29,018 nt of DNA, from positions 1 to 29,018 of the forward strand of contig JBDTRY010000024.1 in the NCBI GenBank assembly GCA_039931435.1, in the 5' to 3' direction. The notes beneath the pieces are model-generated. The model did no database searches. It worked only from the letters and a program-made list of their open reading frames with translations, and was not told the DNA's origin. Source of the DNA: JBDTRY01 sp039931435. GTDB lineage: Bacteria; Acidobacteriota; Thermoanaerobaculia; Gp7-AA8. Position numbers and translations under genes: made by a program. Shown in pieces: positions 1 through 7,565 of this stretch; the first letter of the stretch is position 1, and the number at the start of each line of letters is the position of its first letter.

Positions 1-53
1 GCGACAGCCTCCGGAGCTGTAGGTCAGAGGTTCGAATCCTCTTGGGCGCACCA
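1..53 (+). tRNA. tRNA-Arg (anticodon CCG), 3' part only
   Basis: The window opens inside a tRNA. The anticodon stem pairs bases 4-8 with 16-20. The seven-base loop at 9-15 places CCG at 11-13, which reads the Arg codon CGG. A five-base variable region is followed by a T arm (26-30 paired with 38-42, loop TTCGAAT), the 3' acceptor strand at 43-49, discriminator A50 and an encoded CCA at 51-53. The acceptor 5' strand and the D arm lie outside the window. Confidence 0.93.
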
Positions 54-109
54 AGCCTGTTCCTCCTCAGCGCCGCCGGTTCACCAGATCCTGTTTCCAA
101 CCGAATGAG

Positions 110-937
110 TCAGGCGGTCGGGGCACGCAACAGCAGATGCACGGCGGGCCTGGCGTTGCTCGAACCGAACATCATCATCCCGTTCACCATTTTCACGAGC
201 GTAGCCGCGTAATCCGTCGGCGCGCTGGCGTGCAATCCGTCACGCAGGATTCCGAATCCACCCTGCGGATTGGTTTCGGTGATGGAGATGTAGACGCCTC
301 GATCGAGGGTGGACACAAGGTGGAAGTCCACAAATGGCGAGCCTGCCGGCGAATCCATAATCAAATCGACAGTCGAGCCACTCTCCAGACGGTCGATGAA
401 ACGCGCCAGCAGCAGGGACAGGAGTTGCAGAACGTGCGAGGGACTGGAGCCGACTCGGGAGGAAGCATTCTTTCGAATCGTTAATCGCACGCGCTGTGGC
501 CAGACCGCGTTGCAGGCGGCCACGAACTCGAGCAGGGTGGCGTTGACATCACTGGGCTCATCCAGAGGAGCCGAGATTCCAACGATTCCGACGACGCTGT
601 GATTCTCATCGAGCAGAGGCACGTCGGTCACAGCGGCCTGCAGTGACTCCCCGGACCGGATGCGGACGGCAAATGTCGAAGACCATACCTGACCATTCGA
701 GAGCGACTGCATGATGCTCACTGCCTCTACCTTGGAGATGTCGGTGGCGATCACTTCGATGATCTGTTTCCCAAGGACTTCCTCTGCCGACCATCCATAA
801 AGCAATTCCGCCGCGTCACTCCAGTAGGTGATGACTCCCGCCGGATCTGTGGCGATGACTGAATGGCGCAACGCTTCCAGAAGCCGGAAATAGCTTCGCG
901 TAGCTGTTTCCAGATGCAACTGATCCATCGCCAGCAT
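110..937 (-). CDS. PAS-domain protein with a degenerate kinase-like C-terminus
   Basis: A 275-residue soluble protein with no signal peptide or membrane segment. Residues about 18-125 form a PAS/PAC sensor fold (EALRHSVIATDPAGVITYWS, then YGWSAEEVLGK and the PAC strand VVGIVGISAPLDE). Residues about 135-272 resemble the layout of a histidine-kinase catalytic domain: a helical stretch with LLARFIDRLESGS, then strands VDLIMDSP and VYISITET. I find no phospho-acceptor His motif, no N box and no DxGxG box, so kinase activity is unlikely. The ATG at 937 is preferred because a TAGTGT -10 box ends six bases upstream; a second in-frame ATG lies three codons in. The gene stands alone between tRNA-Arg and the amino-acid permease. 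A role as a signalling or scaffold protein is inference; the PAS call is firm and the C-terminal resemblance is weak. Confidence 0.8.
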   Translation of the reverse strand: MLAMDQLHLETATRSYFRLLEALRHSVIATDPAGVITYWSDAAELLYGWSAEEVLGKQIIEVIATDISKVEAVSIMQSLSNGQVWSSTFAVRIRSGESLQAAVTDVPLLDENHSVVGIVGISAPLDEPSDVNATLLEFVAACNAVWPQRVRLTIRKNASSRVGSSPSHVLQLLSLLLARFIDRLESGSTVDLIMDSPAGSPFVDFHLVSTLDRGVYISITETNPQGGFGILRDGLHASAPTDYAATLVKMVNGMMMFGSSNARPAVHLLLRAPTA

Positions 938-943
938 GCCGAC

Positions 944-949
944 ACACTA
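944..949 (-). promoter_or_regulatory. -10 box of the PAS gene, leaderless arrangement
   Basis: TAGTGT read on the minus strand, followed by six bases (GTCGGC) and the ATG at 937. No Shine-Dalgarno sequence fits in that gap. It matches the TAnnnT spacing seen before six other genes in this window. Confidence 0.5.
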
Positions 950-1052
950 TCCCAGTCTGTCTGGCGGCGAGCAGAATTCCGGCAGGAGCTCTCGCCAGGG
1001 AGATACCTCGGGGGGACCCTTGAGGTGGTAATGCCGCTTCAGGGCCGATCGG

Positions 1053-2636
1053 TCACCGTTTCGGCGGGTCGTTGGTCGAGCCGGTTTCCGAGGGCGGTAG
1101 ATCGCTCGCCGGATTGAACGTTGGAAGGGCCGCGGCTGCCGCCAGGCCCGCCCGGAGGCGGCTGTGCTTGAATCCGTAGAAGAAATAGAAGACCAGACCC
1201 ACCGCGAGCCAGACGATGAATCGCACCCATGAGTCGGGCGGCAGGTACCAGGCCAGACCAACGCAGGAAACCGCGCCGAGAAGCGGCAAGAAAAACGCCC
1301 CTCCCGGTACGCGGAAGGATCGCTCCCGATCGGGTTCCCTGACACGCAGGATCATCACCCCGATGCAGACGAGCATGAACGCAAAGAGCGTCCCGATGTT
1401 CGTCAGGTTCACCATAGAGTCCAGCGAAGTGAAGAGGCTGGTCACTCCCACTACGACGCCTGTAATGATTGTAGCCACATGGGGCGTCCGATACTTCGGA
1501 TGCACCTTGGCGATCCAGGGTGGGAGAAGTCCATCGCGGGCCATGGCGAAGAAGATACGCGGTTGTCCGAGCTGAAAGACCAGCAGGACAGCGGTGTGTG
1601 CGATCACAGACCCGAGGGCCACCACGCCGATCATCCAGGTGGGCATGGCGTTGAACTTCATGGCCAGAGTGAGAGGCTCGGCCTGCTCATTGGACAGAGT
1701 GTGCACCAGGGCCGGGAAGGGAATCATTCCCGTAAAGACGGCGGCAACGATGATGTAGATGATCGTGCAGATGATCAGCGACCCGATAATTCCGATGGGC
1801 ATGTCCCGTTTCGGATTCTTTGCTTCCTCAGCGGTTGTGGAGACAGCATCGAAGCCGATGTATGCGAAAAACACGATGGCCGCGCCGGTGAAGATTCCGG
1901 GCATCCCGTTCGGGGCGAAGGGGTGCCAGTTTGCCGGCCTCACATATTTCAGGCACACCAGGATGAAAAACCCCAGCACGAGCAGCTTGAGCACGACCAT
2001 GCCGAAGTTGAAGTTTGCCGACTCCCGGATGCCCCAGACCAGAATGACCGTGATGAAAGCCACGATCACCAGAGCCATGATGTTCACGACGATAGGAATT
2101 CCAAAGATGTGCGGAGCTGCAGCGACGACCTGAGGCATCCTGGCATTCGCGGTAACGTAATCGATCGCCAGCCACGGCGGCAACTTCAGCCCGAATCCCT
2201 CGATGAAGGTGTTGAAATAATTGGCCCAGGAGATGGCCACGGCCACGTTGCCGATTGCGTACTCGATCATCAGGTCCCAGCCGATGATCCAGGCCACCAG
2301 CTCCCCGAGCGTGGCGTACGAATAGGTGTACGCGGAGCCCGAAACGGGCACCATCGAGGCGAACTCAGCGTAGCAAAGTGCCGTGAATCCGCAGACGATG
2401 GCCGTGAATACGAAGGAGAGCATCAGCCCTGGTCCGGCGCCGGGCCGGGCTGCATCGCCCGCGGCAGCCGTTCCGATCGTGGCGAAGATCCCGGCTCCGA
2501 TGATGGCCCCCACGCCGAGGGCGATGAGGTTCAGCGGACCGAGGGTCTTCTTGAGCTGGTGGCCTTCCTCCTGCGTTTCCGCAATGAGGGCGTCCAGAGA
2601 CTTGGTCGAAAAGAGATGCCCGAACCGTCCTGCCAT
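1053..2636 (-). CDS. APC-family amino-acid permease (cationic amino-acid transporter / YfnA type)
   Basis: An integral inner-membrane secondary transporter of about 527 residues, expected to import amino acids by proton symport or exchange. The N-terminus has the family layout of an amphipathic segment (SLDALIAE...LKKTLGPLNL) followed by the unwound TM1 motif GVGAIIGAGIF at residues 41-51. TM6 carries FFAYIGFDAVSTTAEEAKNP, typical of the CAT/YfnA branch. About twelve hydrophobic segments are visible, then a hydrophilic tail of about 40 residues. The open frame runs upstream to 2822, but homologues begin near MAGRFGHLF, and a CATACT -10 box lies eight bases before the ATG at 2636, so I take that start. 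An ATG at 2657 is the alternative. The gene is divergent from the hydrolase at 2834. Substrate specificity cannot be read from sequence. Confidence 0.9.
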   Translation of the reverse strand: MAGRFGHLFSTKSLDALIAETQEEGHQLKKTLGPLNLIALGVGAIIGAGIFATIGTAAAGDAARPGAGPGLMLSFVFTAIVCGFTALCYAEFASMVPVSGSAYTYSYATLGELVAWIIGWDLMIEYAIGNVAVAISWANYFNTFIEGFGLKLPPWLAIDYVTANARMPQVVAAAPHIFGIPIVVNIMALVIVAFITVILVWGIRESANFNFGMVVLKLLVLGFFILVCLKYVRPANWHPFAPNGMPGIFTGAAIVFFAYIGFDAVSTTAEEAKNPKRDMPIGIIGSLIICTIIYIIVAAVFTGMIPFPALVHTLSNEQAEPLTLAMKFNAMPTWMIGVVALGSVIAHTAVLLVFQLGQPRIFFAMARDGLLPPWIAKVHPKYRTPHVATIITGVVVGVTSLFTSLDSMVNLTNIGTLFAFMLVCIGVMILRVREPDRERSFRVPGGAFFLPLLGAVSCVGLAWYLPPDSWVRFIVWLAVGLVFYFFYGFKHSRLRAGLAAAAALPTFNPASDLPPSETGSTNDPPKR

Positions 2637-2644
2637 GAGCCGCC

Positions 2645-2650
2645 AGTATG
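2645..2650 (-). promoter_or_regulatory. -10 box of the amino-acid permease gene, leaderless arrangement
   Basis: CATACT on the minus strand, five of six matches to the TATACT-type -10 box, followed by eight bases (GGCGGCTC) and the ATG at 2636. It supports the short start over the longer open frame. Confidence 0.4.
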
Positions 2651-2833
2651 GAGGCATCACCCGGATCGAAAAAGAAGTTTTTTGCCGGCTGCCGGAATCT
2701 GCCCGAACATCCCCGGCCGGTCTCGATCGACACACCGCAAACCGTTTTGGGTCCTTTTTCGCAACTGCCGGGCCGGTGCTGCGTACTGGTTGGCAGCGAT
2801 GGCTGTGCCCTGTTCGGGCCAAGGAGAAAACCG

Positions 2834-3799
2834 ATGAACCGTTCCACCCTGCTCATTCTGGCGTCCGCTCTGCTGCAAGCCTTTCCGCTCTTCAGTCAGG
2901 CCAGGGCGCCCGTGGACGGGACGATTTTCAGCACCGCGCCGGTCACACTGAAGAAATTCGCGGATGTTCCTCTCCTCGAGCGCTACACCACCCCCGTCGA
3001 ATATGCGGCGGATGTCACCGACCGCTCCTACGTCTACGAAACCGTGACCTACTTCAGCGATGGGCTGAAAGTGAAGGCTCTCCTCTATCGCCCGCGCAAT
3101 GCCGCCCGCCGCTTGCCGGTCATCGTCTTCAATCGCGGCGGATATCTGGCCGTCGAGACTCCCGAGATGTGGCTATCCATGTTTCACCGCCTGGCTGAAG
3201 CGGGGTTCGTCATCCTGGCCCCGATGCTTCGCGAAAGCGTGGGCGGCGAAGGCCTGGACAAGGCGGGTGGAGACGACGTTCACGATGTCCTAAACGCCAT
3301 CGAGGTCGCCACGAAGTTGCCCTATTCAGATTCCGGGAACATCTTCATGTATGGCCACTCCCGCGGCGGAATGATGACCTATCAGGCGGTTCGCGACGGT
3401 GCTCCCATCCGCGCAGCGGCAACGGTCGGAGCATTTACCGATTTTCGAGCTTTGATCGAATCCCGGCCCGAAGAATACGACCCTCTCATCGCCAAACTGT
3501 TTCCTGATTACGCGCAGCGCAGAGATGAAATTCAGTTGCGCCGATCGGCGCTCCTCTTCGCGGACCAGTTGAATGTCCCGCTGCTGATCATGGCCGGAAC
3601 CAACGACAACGAGGTCATTCCCGCCAAAGCCATCGACCTGGCCGTCCTCCTTCTCCAGAAGAAAAAGACGGTCGAGCTTCATGTCTTTTCGAAGGGGTTC
3701 CACACCCTGAGAGATCGCGCGGGAGAACGCGACCGCCTGGTTACGGAGTGGTTCAAAAAAACCATGAACAGCGAGGCCCCACCCACGACGGCCCGCTGA
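2834..3799 (+). CDS. Secreted alpha/beta hydrolase (prolyl-oligopeptidase / dienelactone-hydrolase-like)
   Basis: A 321-residue serine hydrolase. Residues 1-23 look like a Sec signal peptide (MNRSTLLILASALLQAFPLF, then SQA), so the mature enzyme is probably periplasmic. The nucleophile elbow GHSRGG puts the catalytic Ser at 176. Asp258 in GTNDNE and His290 in GFHT complete a plausible triad in the right order. The oxyanion segment is probably FNRGGY at about 99-104. The ATG at 2834 is chosen because AAGGAG lies eight bases upstream and a signal peptide begins there; the frame is open further upstream but non-coding in character. The fold is that of small-molecule esterases and peptidases of the S9 type without the propeller domain. 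The substrate is unknown. The methyltransferase gene follows after 48 bases but appears to have its own promoter. Confidence 0.85.
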   Translation: MNRSTLLILASALLQAFPLFSQARAPVDGTIFSTAPVTLKKFADVPLLERYTTPVEYAADVTDRSYVYETVTYFSDGLKVKALLYRPRNAARRLPVIVFNRGGYLAVETPEMWLSMFHRLAEAGFVILAPMLRESVGGEGLDKAGGDDVHDVLNAIEVATKLPYSDSGNIFMYGHSRGGMMTYQAVRDGAPIRAAATVGAFTDFRALIESRPEEYDPLIAKLFPDYAQRRDEIQLRRSALLFADQLNVPLLIMAGTNDNEVIPAKAIDLAVLLLQKKKTVELHVFSKGFHTLRDRAGERDRLVTEWFKKTMNSEAPPTTAR

Positions 3800-3835
3800 C
3801 AACGCGCCCACTCCGGCGCCTCGCTTGGGAAACGA

Positions 3836-3841
3836 TAGAAT
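3836..3841 (+). promoter_or_regulatory. -10 box of the methyltransferase gene, leaderless arrangement
   Basis: TAGAAT followed by six bases (CCCGCC) and the GTG start at 3848. No Shine-Dalgarno sequence precedes the GTG, so the mRNA probably begins at or next to the start codon. Confidence 0.55.
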
Positions 3842-3847
3842 CCCGCC

Positions 3848-4609
3848 GTGACCAACGGCGAGCGTCCCCTGCATGAGCAACAGCCATTAACCCGCTTCGG
3901 CGAGCGGGCAGGAGACTACTCCAGACATCGCCCGGATTACCCGGCGGCAGTGTTCGATACCCTGCTCGAAGGACTTTCTCCACCGATCACCGCCGCCGAC
4001 ATCGGAGCGGGAACTGGCATCTCCTCACGCGCACTCGCGGCCCGCGGCGTACAGGTTCTGGCCATCGAGCCAAATGAAGCGATGCGCCAGGCCGCGAGGG
4101 CTCATCCACGCGTACGCTTCCTCGAGGGAAGGGGTGAGTTGATATCTCTACCCGATGGCTCGGTCGACCTCATTACCTGTTTTCAATCCTTCCACTGGTT
4201 CGAAGGCGGGAAAGCTCTCGCCGAGTTTCACCGTATTCTCAGGCCTGCCGGGCGGCTGGGATTGGTCTGGAACATCCGTGACCGGAGCGACGCATTCACC
4301 GCGGCTTACAGCGAGATCGTCGTTCGCTACGCTTCCAGCCCGGCGGCAGAGGATCGTCCCGATATAGCAGACGCTCTCTTCGAGGATCATTCTTTTGCCG
4401 GTCTGGAGAGATTCGTCTACAGCAACAGGCAGCGCCTGGATGGCGAGGGTCTGATGGGGCGGGCGCGGAGCGTCTCGTACCTTCCCAGAACCGGACCACG
4501 TGCTGAAGAACTCTTCGCCGACCTTCGCGCTTTGTTCGAGTCGTGGAACAGGGATGGGGTCGTGGATCTGGTGTACGAGACGCTTCTGTACCGCGCCGTT
4601 CGCAACTGA
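3848..4609 (+). CDS. Class I SAM-dependent methyltransferase
   Basis: A 253-residue soluble methyltransferase of the Methyltransf_11 type. Motif I is DIGAGTG at residues 51-57. The acidic residue ending strand 2 is Glu74 in LAIEPNEAM, expected to hold the ribose of S-adenosylmethionine. The region around FQSFHWF (112-118) corresponds to motif IV/post-IV and resembles small-molecule methyltransferases related to trans-aconitate or ubiquinone/menaquinone enzymes. RPAGRLGLVWN follows as the usual strand 5 segment. The start is GTG, supported by a TAGAAT box six bases upstream. No substrate can be assigned and the neighbours give no pathway. Confidence is high for the fold and low for any role. 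Confidence 0.88.
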   Translation: MTNGERPLHEQQPLTRFGERAGDYSRHRPDYPAAVFDTLLEGLSPPITAADIGAGTGISSRALAARGVQVLAIEPNEAMRQAARAHPRVRFLEGRGELISLPDGSVDLITCFQSFHWFEGGKALAEFHRILRPAGRLGLVWNIRDRSDAFTAAYSEIVVRYASSPAAEDRPDIADALFEDHSFAGLERFVYSNRQRLDGEGLMGRARSVSYLPRTGPRAEELFADLRALFESWNRDGVVDLVYETLLYRAVRN

Positions 4610-4690
4610 GCGTTCAGGTTGTAAAACCTTCCATGCGGGCCAGGGAGATGTCTGCGCTACGCTACCGCCTCTTAGCTTCCGCGAAAAACG

Positions 4691-4721
4691 TGTCATCCCG
4701 AAGCCGGAGGCGAGGGATCTT
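4691..4721 (+). repeat. TGTCATCC...GAGGGATCT repeat, single arm
   Basis: Begins TGTCATCCCGAAGC and ends GCGAGGGATCT, matching the left arm of the larger element at 14087-14212 apart from a short change in the middle. No facing right arm is visible, so this looks like a solo or decayed copy. Confidence 0.6.
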
Positions 4722-4768
4722 CGGTGAGACTCACGGTGCGGCAGGCAATCCAAGCGACGGCCGCTGCG

Positions 4769-4833
4769 CGCCCCTCATCCGGCTCGCTTCGCTCACCACC
4801 TTCTCCCCGCAGGCGGGGCGAAGGACTGCGGTG
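4769..4833. repeat. Possible dispersed intergenic repeat (CCCTCATCCGGCTCGC type)
   Basis: The stretch contains CCCCTCATCCGGCTCGC, GCTTCGCTCACCACC and then the short hairpin CCCCGC-AGGC-GGGG near 4805-4820. Similar intergenic sequences recur in many bacterial genomes. Only one copy is present here, so the repeat call rests on recognition rather than on a second copy. Confidence 0.35.
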
Positions 4834-4906
4834 GTTATGCTCGTCCCTCGCATCCTCTTAGAAACGCACTCCTCGCTGTTGCTCCGCTCGAGGCACGGAC
4901 CGGCGC

Positions 4907-6703
4907 TCAGATCCCCGTGACTCGCACTACCTCTTCGAACGTCGTCATTCCCTCTGCCAGCTTCCTGAGCGCGGACTGACGCAGGGTGCGCATTCCCCTC
5001 TTCGAGGCCATCTCTTTGATCTTCAGGAAGTCTTCACCACGGTCGATGAGATCGCGAACCGCGTTGTCGATAGTGAGTAGCTCGAAGATTCCGGTCCGTC
5101 CGTAATAGCCGGTGTTGCGGCAGCGGATGCAACCGGCGCCCTCCTTGACGATAATGCGTTTCCCGGCCGGGGCCTGCAGATTGAGCATGCCCGCTTCCTC
5201 GTTGGTCAGGGGGCGGTTCTGTTTGCAGTCGTCGCAGATCTTGCGAACGAGCCTCTGGGCCATCGCTCCTACGAGCGTCGAGGAGATGAGGAAGGGCTGA
5301 ATACCCAGGTCGACCAGACGGGTGACCGAGGTCGCCGAATCGTTCGTGTGCAGGGTCGAGAAAACGAGATGTCCTGTCAGTGCGGCCTGCACAGCATTCT
5401 GTGCGGTCTCGCCGTCGCGGATTTCCCCCACCATGATGATGTCCGGATCCTGACGAAGGATGGTCCGCAGCGCCGAGGCGAAGGTGATTCCGATCTTGGG
5501 CTGAACTCCGGTCTGATTGAACTCGTCCCAGACCATCTCGATCGGCTCTTCGATGGTGGTGATGTTCAGCTCCGGCGTCGAGACGGCGCGCAACGCCGAG
5601 TAGAGGGTCACAGTTTTTCCCGAGCCGGTCGGTCCGGTGACAAGGATGATGCCATGAGGCCGGCGGATCCACTCGCCGAAAACCTTCAGCTCGTCTTCGT
5701 AGAAACCGAGTCCATTCAGGTCGCGGATCATCACGTCAGGATCGAAAATCCGCAGGACCACCTTTTCTCCGAAGGCCGTGGGCAGCGTGGAGACGCGAAG
5801 CTCGATTTCCTTTCCGTCACGCTCGGTCTTGATGCGTCCATCCTGCGGCCGTCGCTTCTCGGCAATGTCCATCCGGCACATCGTCTTCAGACGGGAGGTC
5901 ACTGCCAGATTGACGAGCCTGGGCACGCGCTGAATCTCGTGCAGCACGCCGTCGATGCGGAAGCGGATTTGAGCGTGCTCACGCTTGGGCTCGACGTGAA
6001 TGTCCGAAGCGCGGGAGTCGTAGGCGTGTTGCAGAAGATAATCGACAGCGTTGACGATATGCGAATCGCTGCTCTCGATCTCGGACCCGGACTTCAACTT
6101 CACATACTGCTCGAGATTACCGAGATCGAAGCCGGTCTTCAGACCGCGCTCGGCTTTAGTTACGGAGGAACGAAAACCGTAAAGCTCGTTGACGATCTGC
6201 AGGATGTCTGTCTCGCCGGAGACGACGATGTCCAGTTCTGTGCCGGCGATGTTGCGATAGGACTCGATGGAAGTGTGGTCGAAAGGATTGACCACAGCCA
6301 CGACCAGCCGGCCGTTGCGCACCTGCAGAGGAATGAGCAGATGCTTCCTGGCGAAGGGGCGTGAGATTTTCGCCTCGATGAATTCGATGTCCAGCTTCAT
6401 CGTGTCAATTTTGTGGAAAGGAACTCCGGCCTCCTCGGCGATGAGGCGGGCGATGAGAAAGTCGTCGATGCGCAGGCCTTGTCCGGAGGCATCGGTGAGG
6501 TTCAGCCCGACAACTTCCTTCACCGGACTGGCGCTCTCGTCCGACCGGCTTCTGGAGCGCGCCTGAATTTTCATCTGCCGGTCCAGGGTCTCGATCTCGG
6601 CCTTCTGCGCTTCATCGATGAAACCGGCACCGGCCAGAAGGTCGCCGATGAGTATCGGGGTGAGCTCAACGGACTTGCGCTTGCCGATCTCGCTGACGGT
6701 CAT
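4907..6703 (-). CDS. pilB: Type IV pilus / type II secretion assembly ATPase (GspE/PilB family)
   Basis: A 598-residue cytoplasmic hexameric ATPase that powers pilin or pseudopilin polymerisation. An N-terminal GspE-N/MshEN domain covers roughly residues 70-180 (FLIARLIAEEAGVPFHKID, then RPFARKHLLIPLQVRNGRL). The motor domain has Walker A GPTGSGKT (357-364), an Asp box before it, a Walker B region DIIMVGEIRD (421-430, catalytic Glu427) and a His box GHLVFSTLHTN (444-454). Four cysteines in two CxxC pairs (490/493 and 525/528) form the zinc site typical of PilB/GspE and absent from PilT. The ATG at 6703 has an extended -10 box (TGTTAGAAT) eight bases before it. No pilT, pilC or pilin gene is nearby, so the choice between pilus and secretion ATPase is open; length and domains favour PilB. 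Confidence 0.93.
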   Translation of the reverse strand: MTVSEIGKRKSVELTPILIGDLLAGAGFIDEAQKAEIETLDRQMKIQARSRSRSDESASPVKEVVGLNLTDASGQGLRIDDFLIARLIAEEAGVPFHKIDTMKLDIEFIEAKISRPFARKHLLIPLQVRNGRLVVAVVNPFDHTSIESYRNIAGTELDIVVSGETDILQIVNELYGFRSSVTKAERGLKTGFDLGNLEQYVKLKSGSEIESSDSHIVNAVDYLLQHAYDSRASDIHVEPKREHAQIRFRIDGVLHEIQRVPRLVNLAVTSRLKTMCRMDIAEKRRPQDGRIKTERDGKEIELRVSTLPTAFGEKVVLRIFDPDVMIRDLNGLGFYEDELKVFGEWIRRPHGIILVTGPTGSGKTVTLYSALRAVSTPELNITTIEEPIEMVWDEFNQTGVQPKIGITFASALRTILRQDPDIIMVGEIRDGETAQNAVQAALTGHLVFSTLHTNDSATSVTRLVDLGIQPFLISSTLVGAMAQRLVRKICDDCKQNRPLTNEEAGMLNLQAPAGKRIIVKEGAGCIRCRNTGYYGRTGIFELLTIDNAVRDLIDRGEDFLKIKEMASKRGMRTLRQSALRKLAEGMTTFEEVVRVTGI

Positions 6704-6711
6704 GCCATGGA

Positions 6712-6720
6712 ATTCTAACA
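6712..6720 (-). promoter_or_regulatory. Extended -10 promoter of pilB, leaderless arrangement
   Basis: On the minus strand the sequence reads TGTTAGAAT: a TG extension, one base, and TAGAAT (6717-6712). Eight bases separate it from the ATG at 6703. A second ATG at 6708 is only three bases from the box and out of frame. No good -35 box is visible, as is usual with extended -10 promoters. Confidence 0.55.
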
Positions 6721-6770
6721 GTTGGGCGGCTGCTCGTTTGTCGAACGCCGTGGCGGGGCCAGTTCTGGTC

Positions 6771-7565
6771 TCACCAGTCGCCGAAGAGTACGCCCTTCAA
6801 CTTCGAGCGGTAGCGCCGGCTCATGGAAACTCGTGTGCCGTTGTTCAGGATGACGAAGTACTCAGCTCCAAACCCGCGATACATCTCCTTCACGGCCTTG
6901 ACGTTGACGATTGTGGCCCGATGGATGCGCAGGAACTCCGAGGGATCGAGTCGCCGCTCGAGGTCGCCGATCGAGTCGCGCATGGTGTAGCTGCCAGTGC
7001 CCGTGTGCAAGCGAACATATTTGCCCTCTGCCCCAATCCAGAGCACTTCGTCCGGCCGGATGAAGTACAAGCGATCGTGAGACTTGACCACGAACTTATC
7101 GAGGCGCCTGGGCTCGGTTTCGGCCGGCGGCGCGATCCGCTCCAGAAGTGAGGCAATCCTGCGGTCGAGGTCGTCGCGGTCATCCCCATCTGCTCCGCGG
7201 CGTGCCCGGCCCAGCGCCTCGTTGAACCGCCTGCGATCAAATGGCTTGAGCAGATAGTCGATGGCGTTGACCTCGAAGGCCTTCACGGCGTACTGGTCGT
7301 GGGCCGTCACAAAGATCACCGCGGGCAGCCTCGTGTCCCGGACTCTTCGCAGTACTTCGAACCCGTCCATTCCCGGCATCTGCACATCGAGGAAGAGCAG
7401 ATCGGGCTTTTCGCGACGAATAGCCTGGACCGCCTCGGCTCCATTGGTTGCTTCGCAGACGACGTCAATCTCGGGATGCGAGGCCAGTAGCGTACGCACT
7501 TTCTGGCGCGCCAGCCGCTCATCGTCGGCGATGACCGCTCGCAAGGGGTGATCGCGATCTTTCAC
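6771..7565 (-). CDS. LytTR-family response regulator
   Basis: A 264-residue DNA-binding response regulator and partner of the kinase encoded just upstream. The receiver domain (10-120) has the acidic pair Asp14/Asp15, phospho-acceptor Asp60 (LLFLDVQMPGMDG), the conserved Thr in FVTAHD and Lys107 in LLKPFD. A linker rich in Asp and Arg (about 122-150) leads to a LytTR domain (about 155-262) with FLRIHRATIVNVKAV and the closing SRRYRSKLK segment. The start is GTG at 7565, whose GTGA overlaps the kinase stop by four bases, with GGAGG seven bases upstream; this indicates translational coupling. The frame is open further upstream but inside the kinase gene. It belongs to the LytR/AlgR/BtsR group. 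Targets are unknown; the divergent peptide transporter is a candidate. Confidence 0.93.
   Translation of the reverse strand: MKDRDHPLRAVIADDERLARQKVRTLLASHPEIDVVCEATNGAEAVQAIRREKPDLLFLDVQMPGMDGFEVLRRVRDTRLPAVIFVTAHDQYAVKAFEVNAIDYLLKPFDRRRFNEALGRARRGADGDDRDDLDRRIASLLERIAPPAETEPRRLDKFVVKSHDRLYFIRPDEVLWIGAEGKYVRLHTGTGSYTMRDSIGDLERRLDPSEFLRIHRATIVNVKAVKEMYRGFGAEYFVILNNGTRVSMSRRYRSKLKGVLFGDW

Larger units (their letters stand above)
4610..4906. other. Gene-free spacer between two convergent genes, filled with dispersed repeats
   Basis: This 297-base stretch separates the methyltransferase from pilB, which converge. It holds one arm of the TGTCATCC repeat family (4691-4721) and a separate repeat-like segment (4769-4833). 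No open frame here has a convincing start or protein character, and I see no U-rich terminator. Confidence 0.6.

Noticed and set aside
1479..2837. 452-residue open frame on the plus strand
   Set aside because: Antisense to the amino-acid permease; composition is rich in His, Asp and Gly with no recognisable domain, and the permease is unmistakable.
5348..6364. 338-residue open frame on the plus strand
   Set aside because: Lies wholly antisense to pilB motor and N-terminal domains, with no family features; a by-product of GC-rich codon use.
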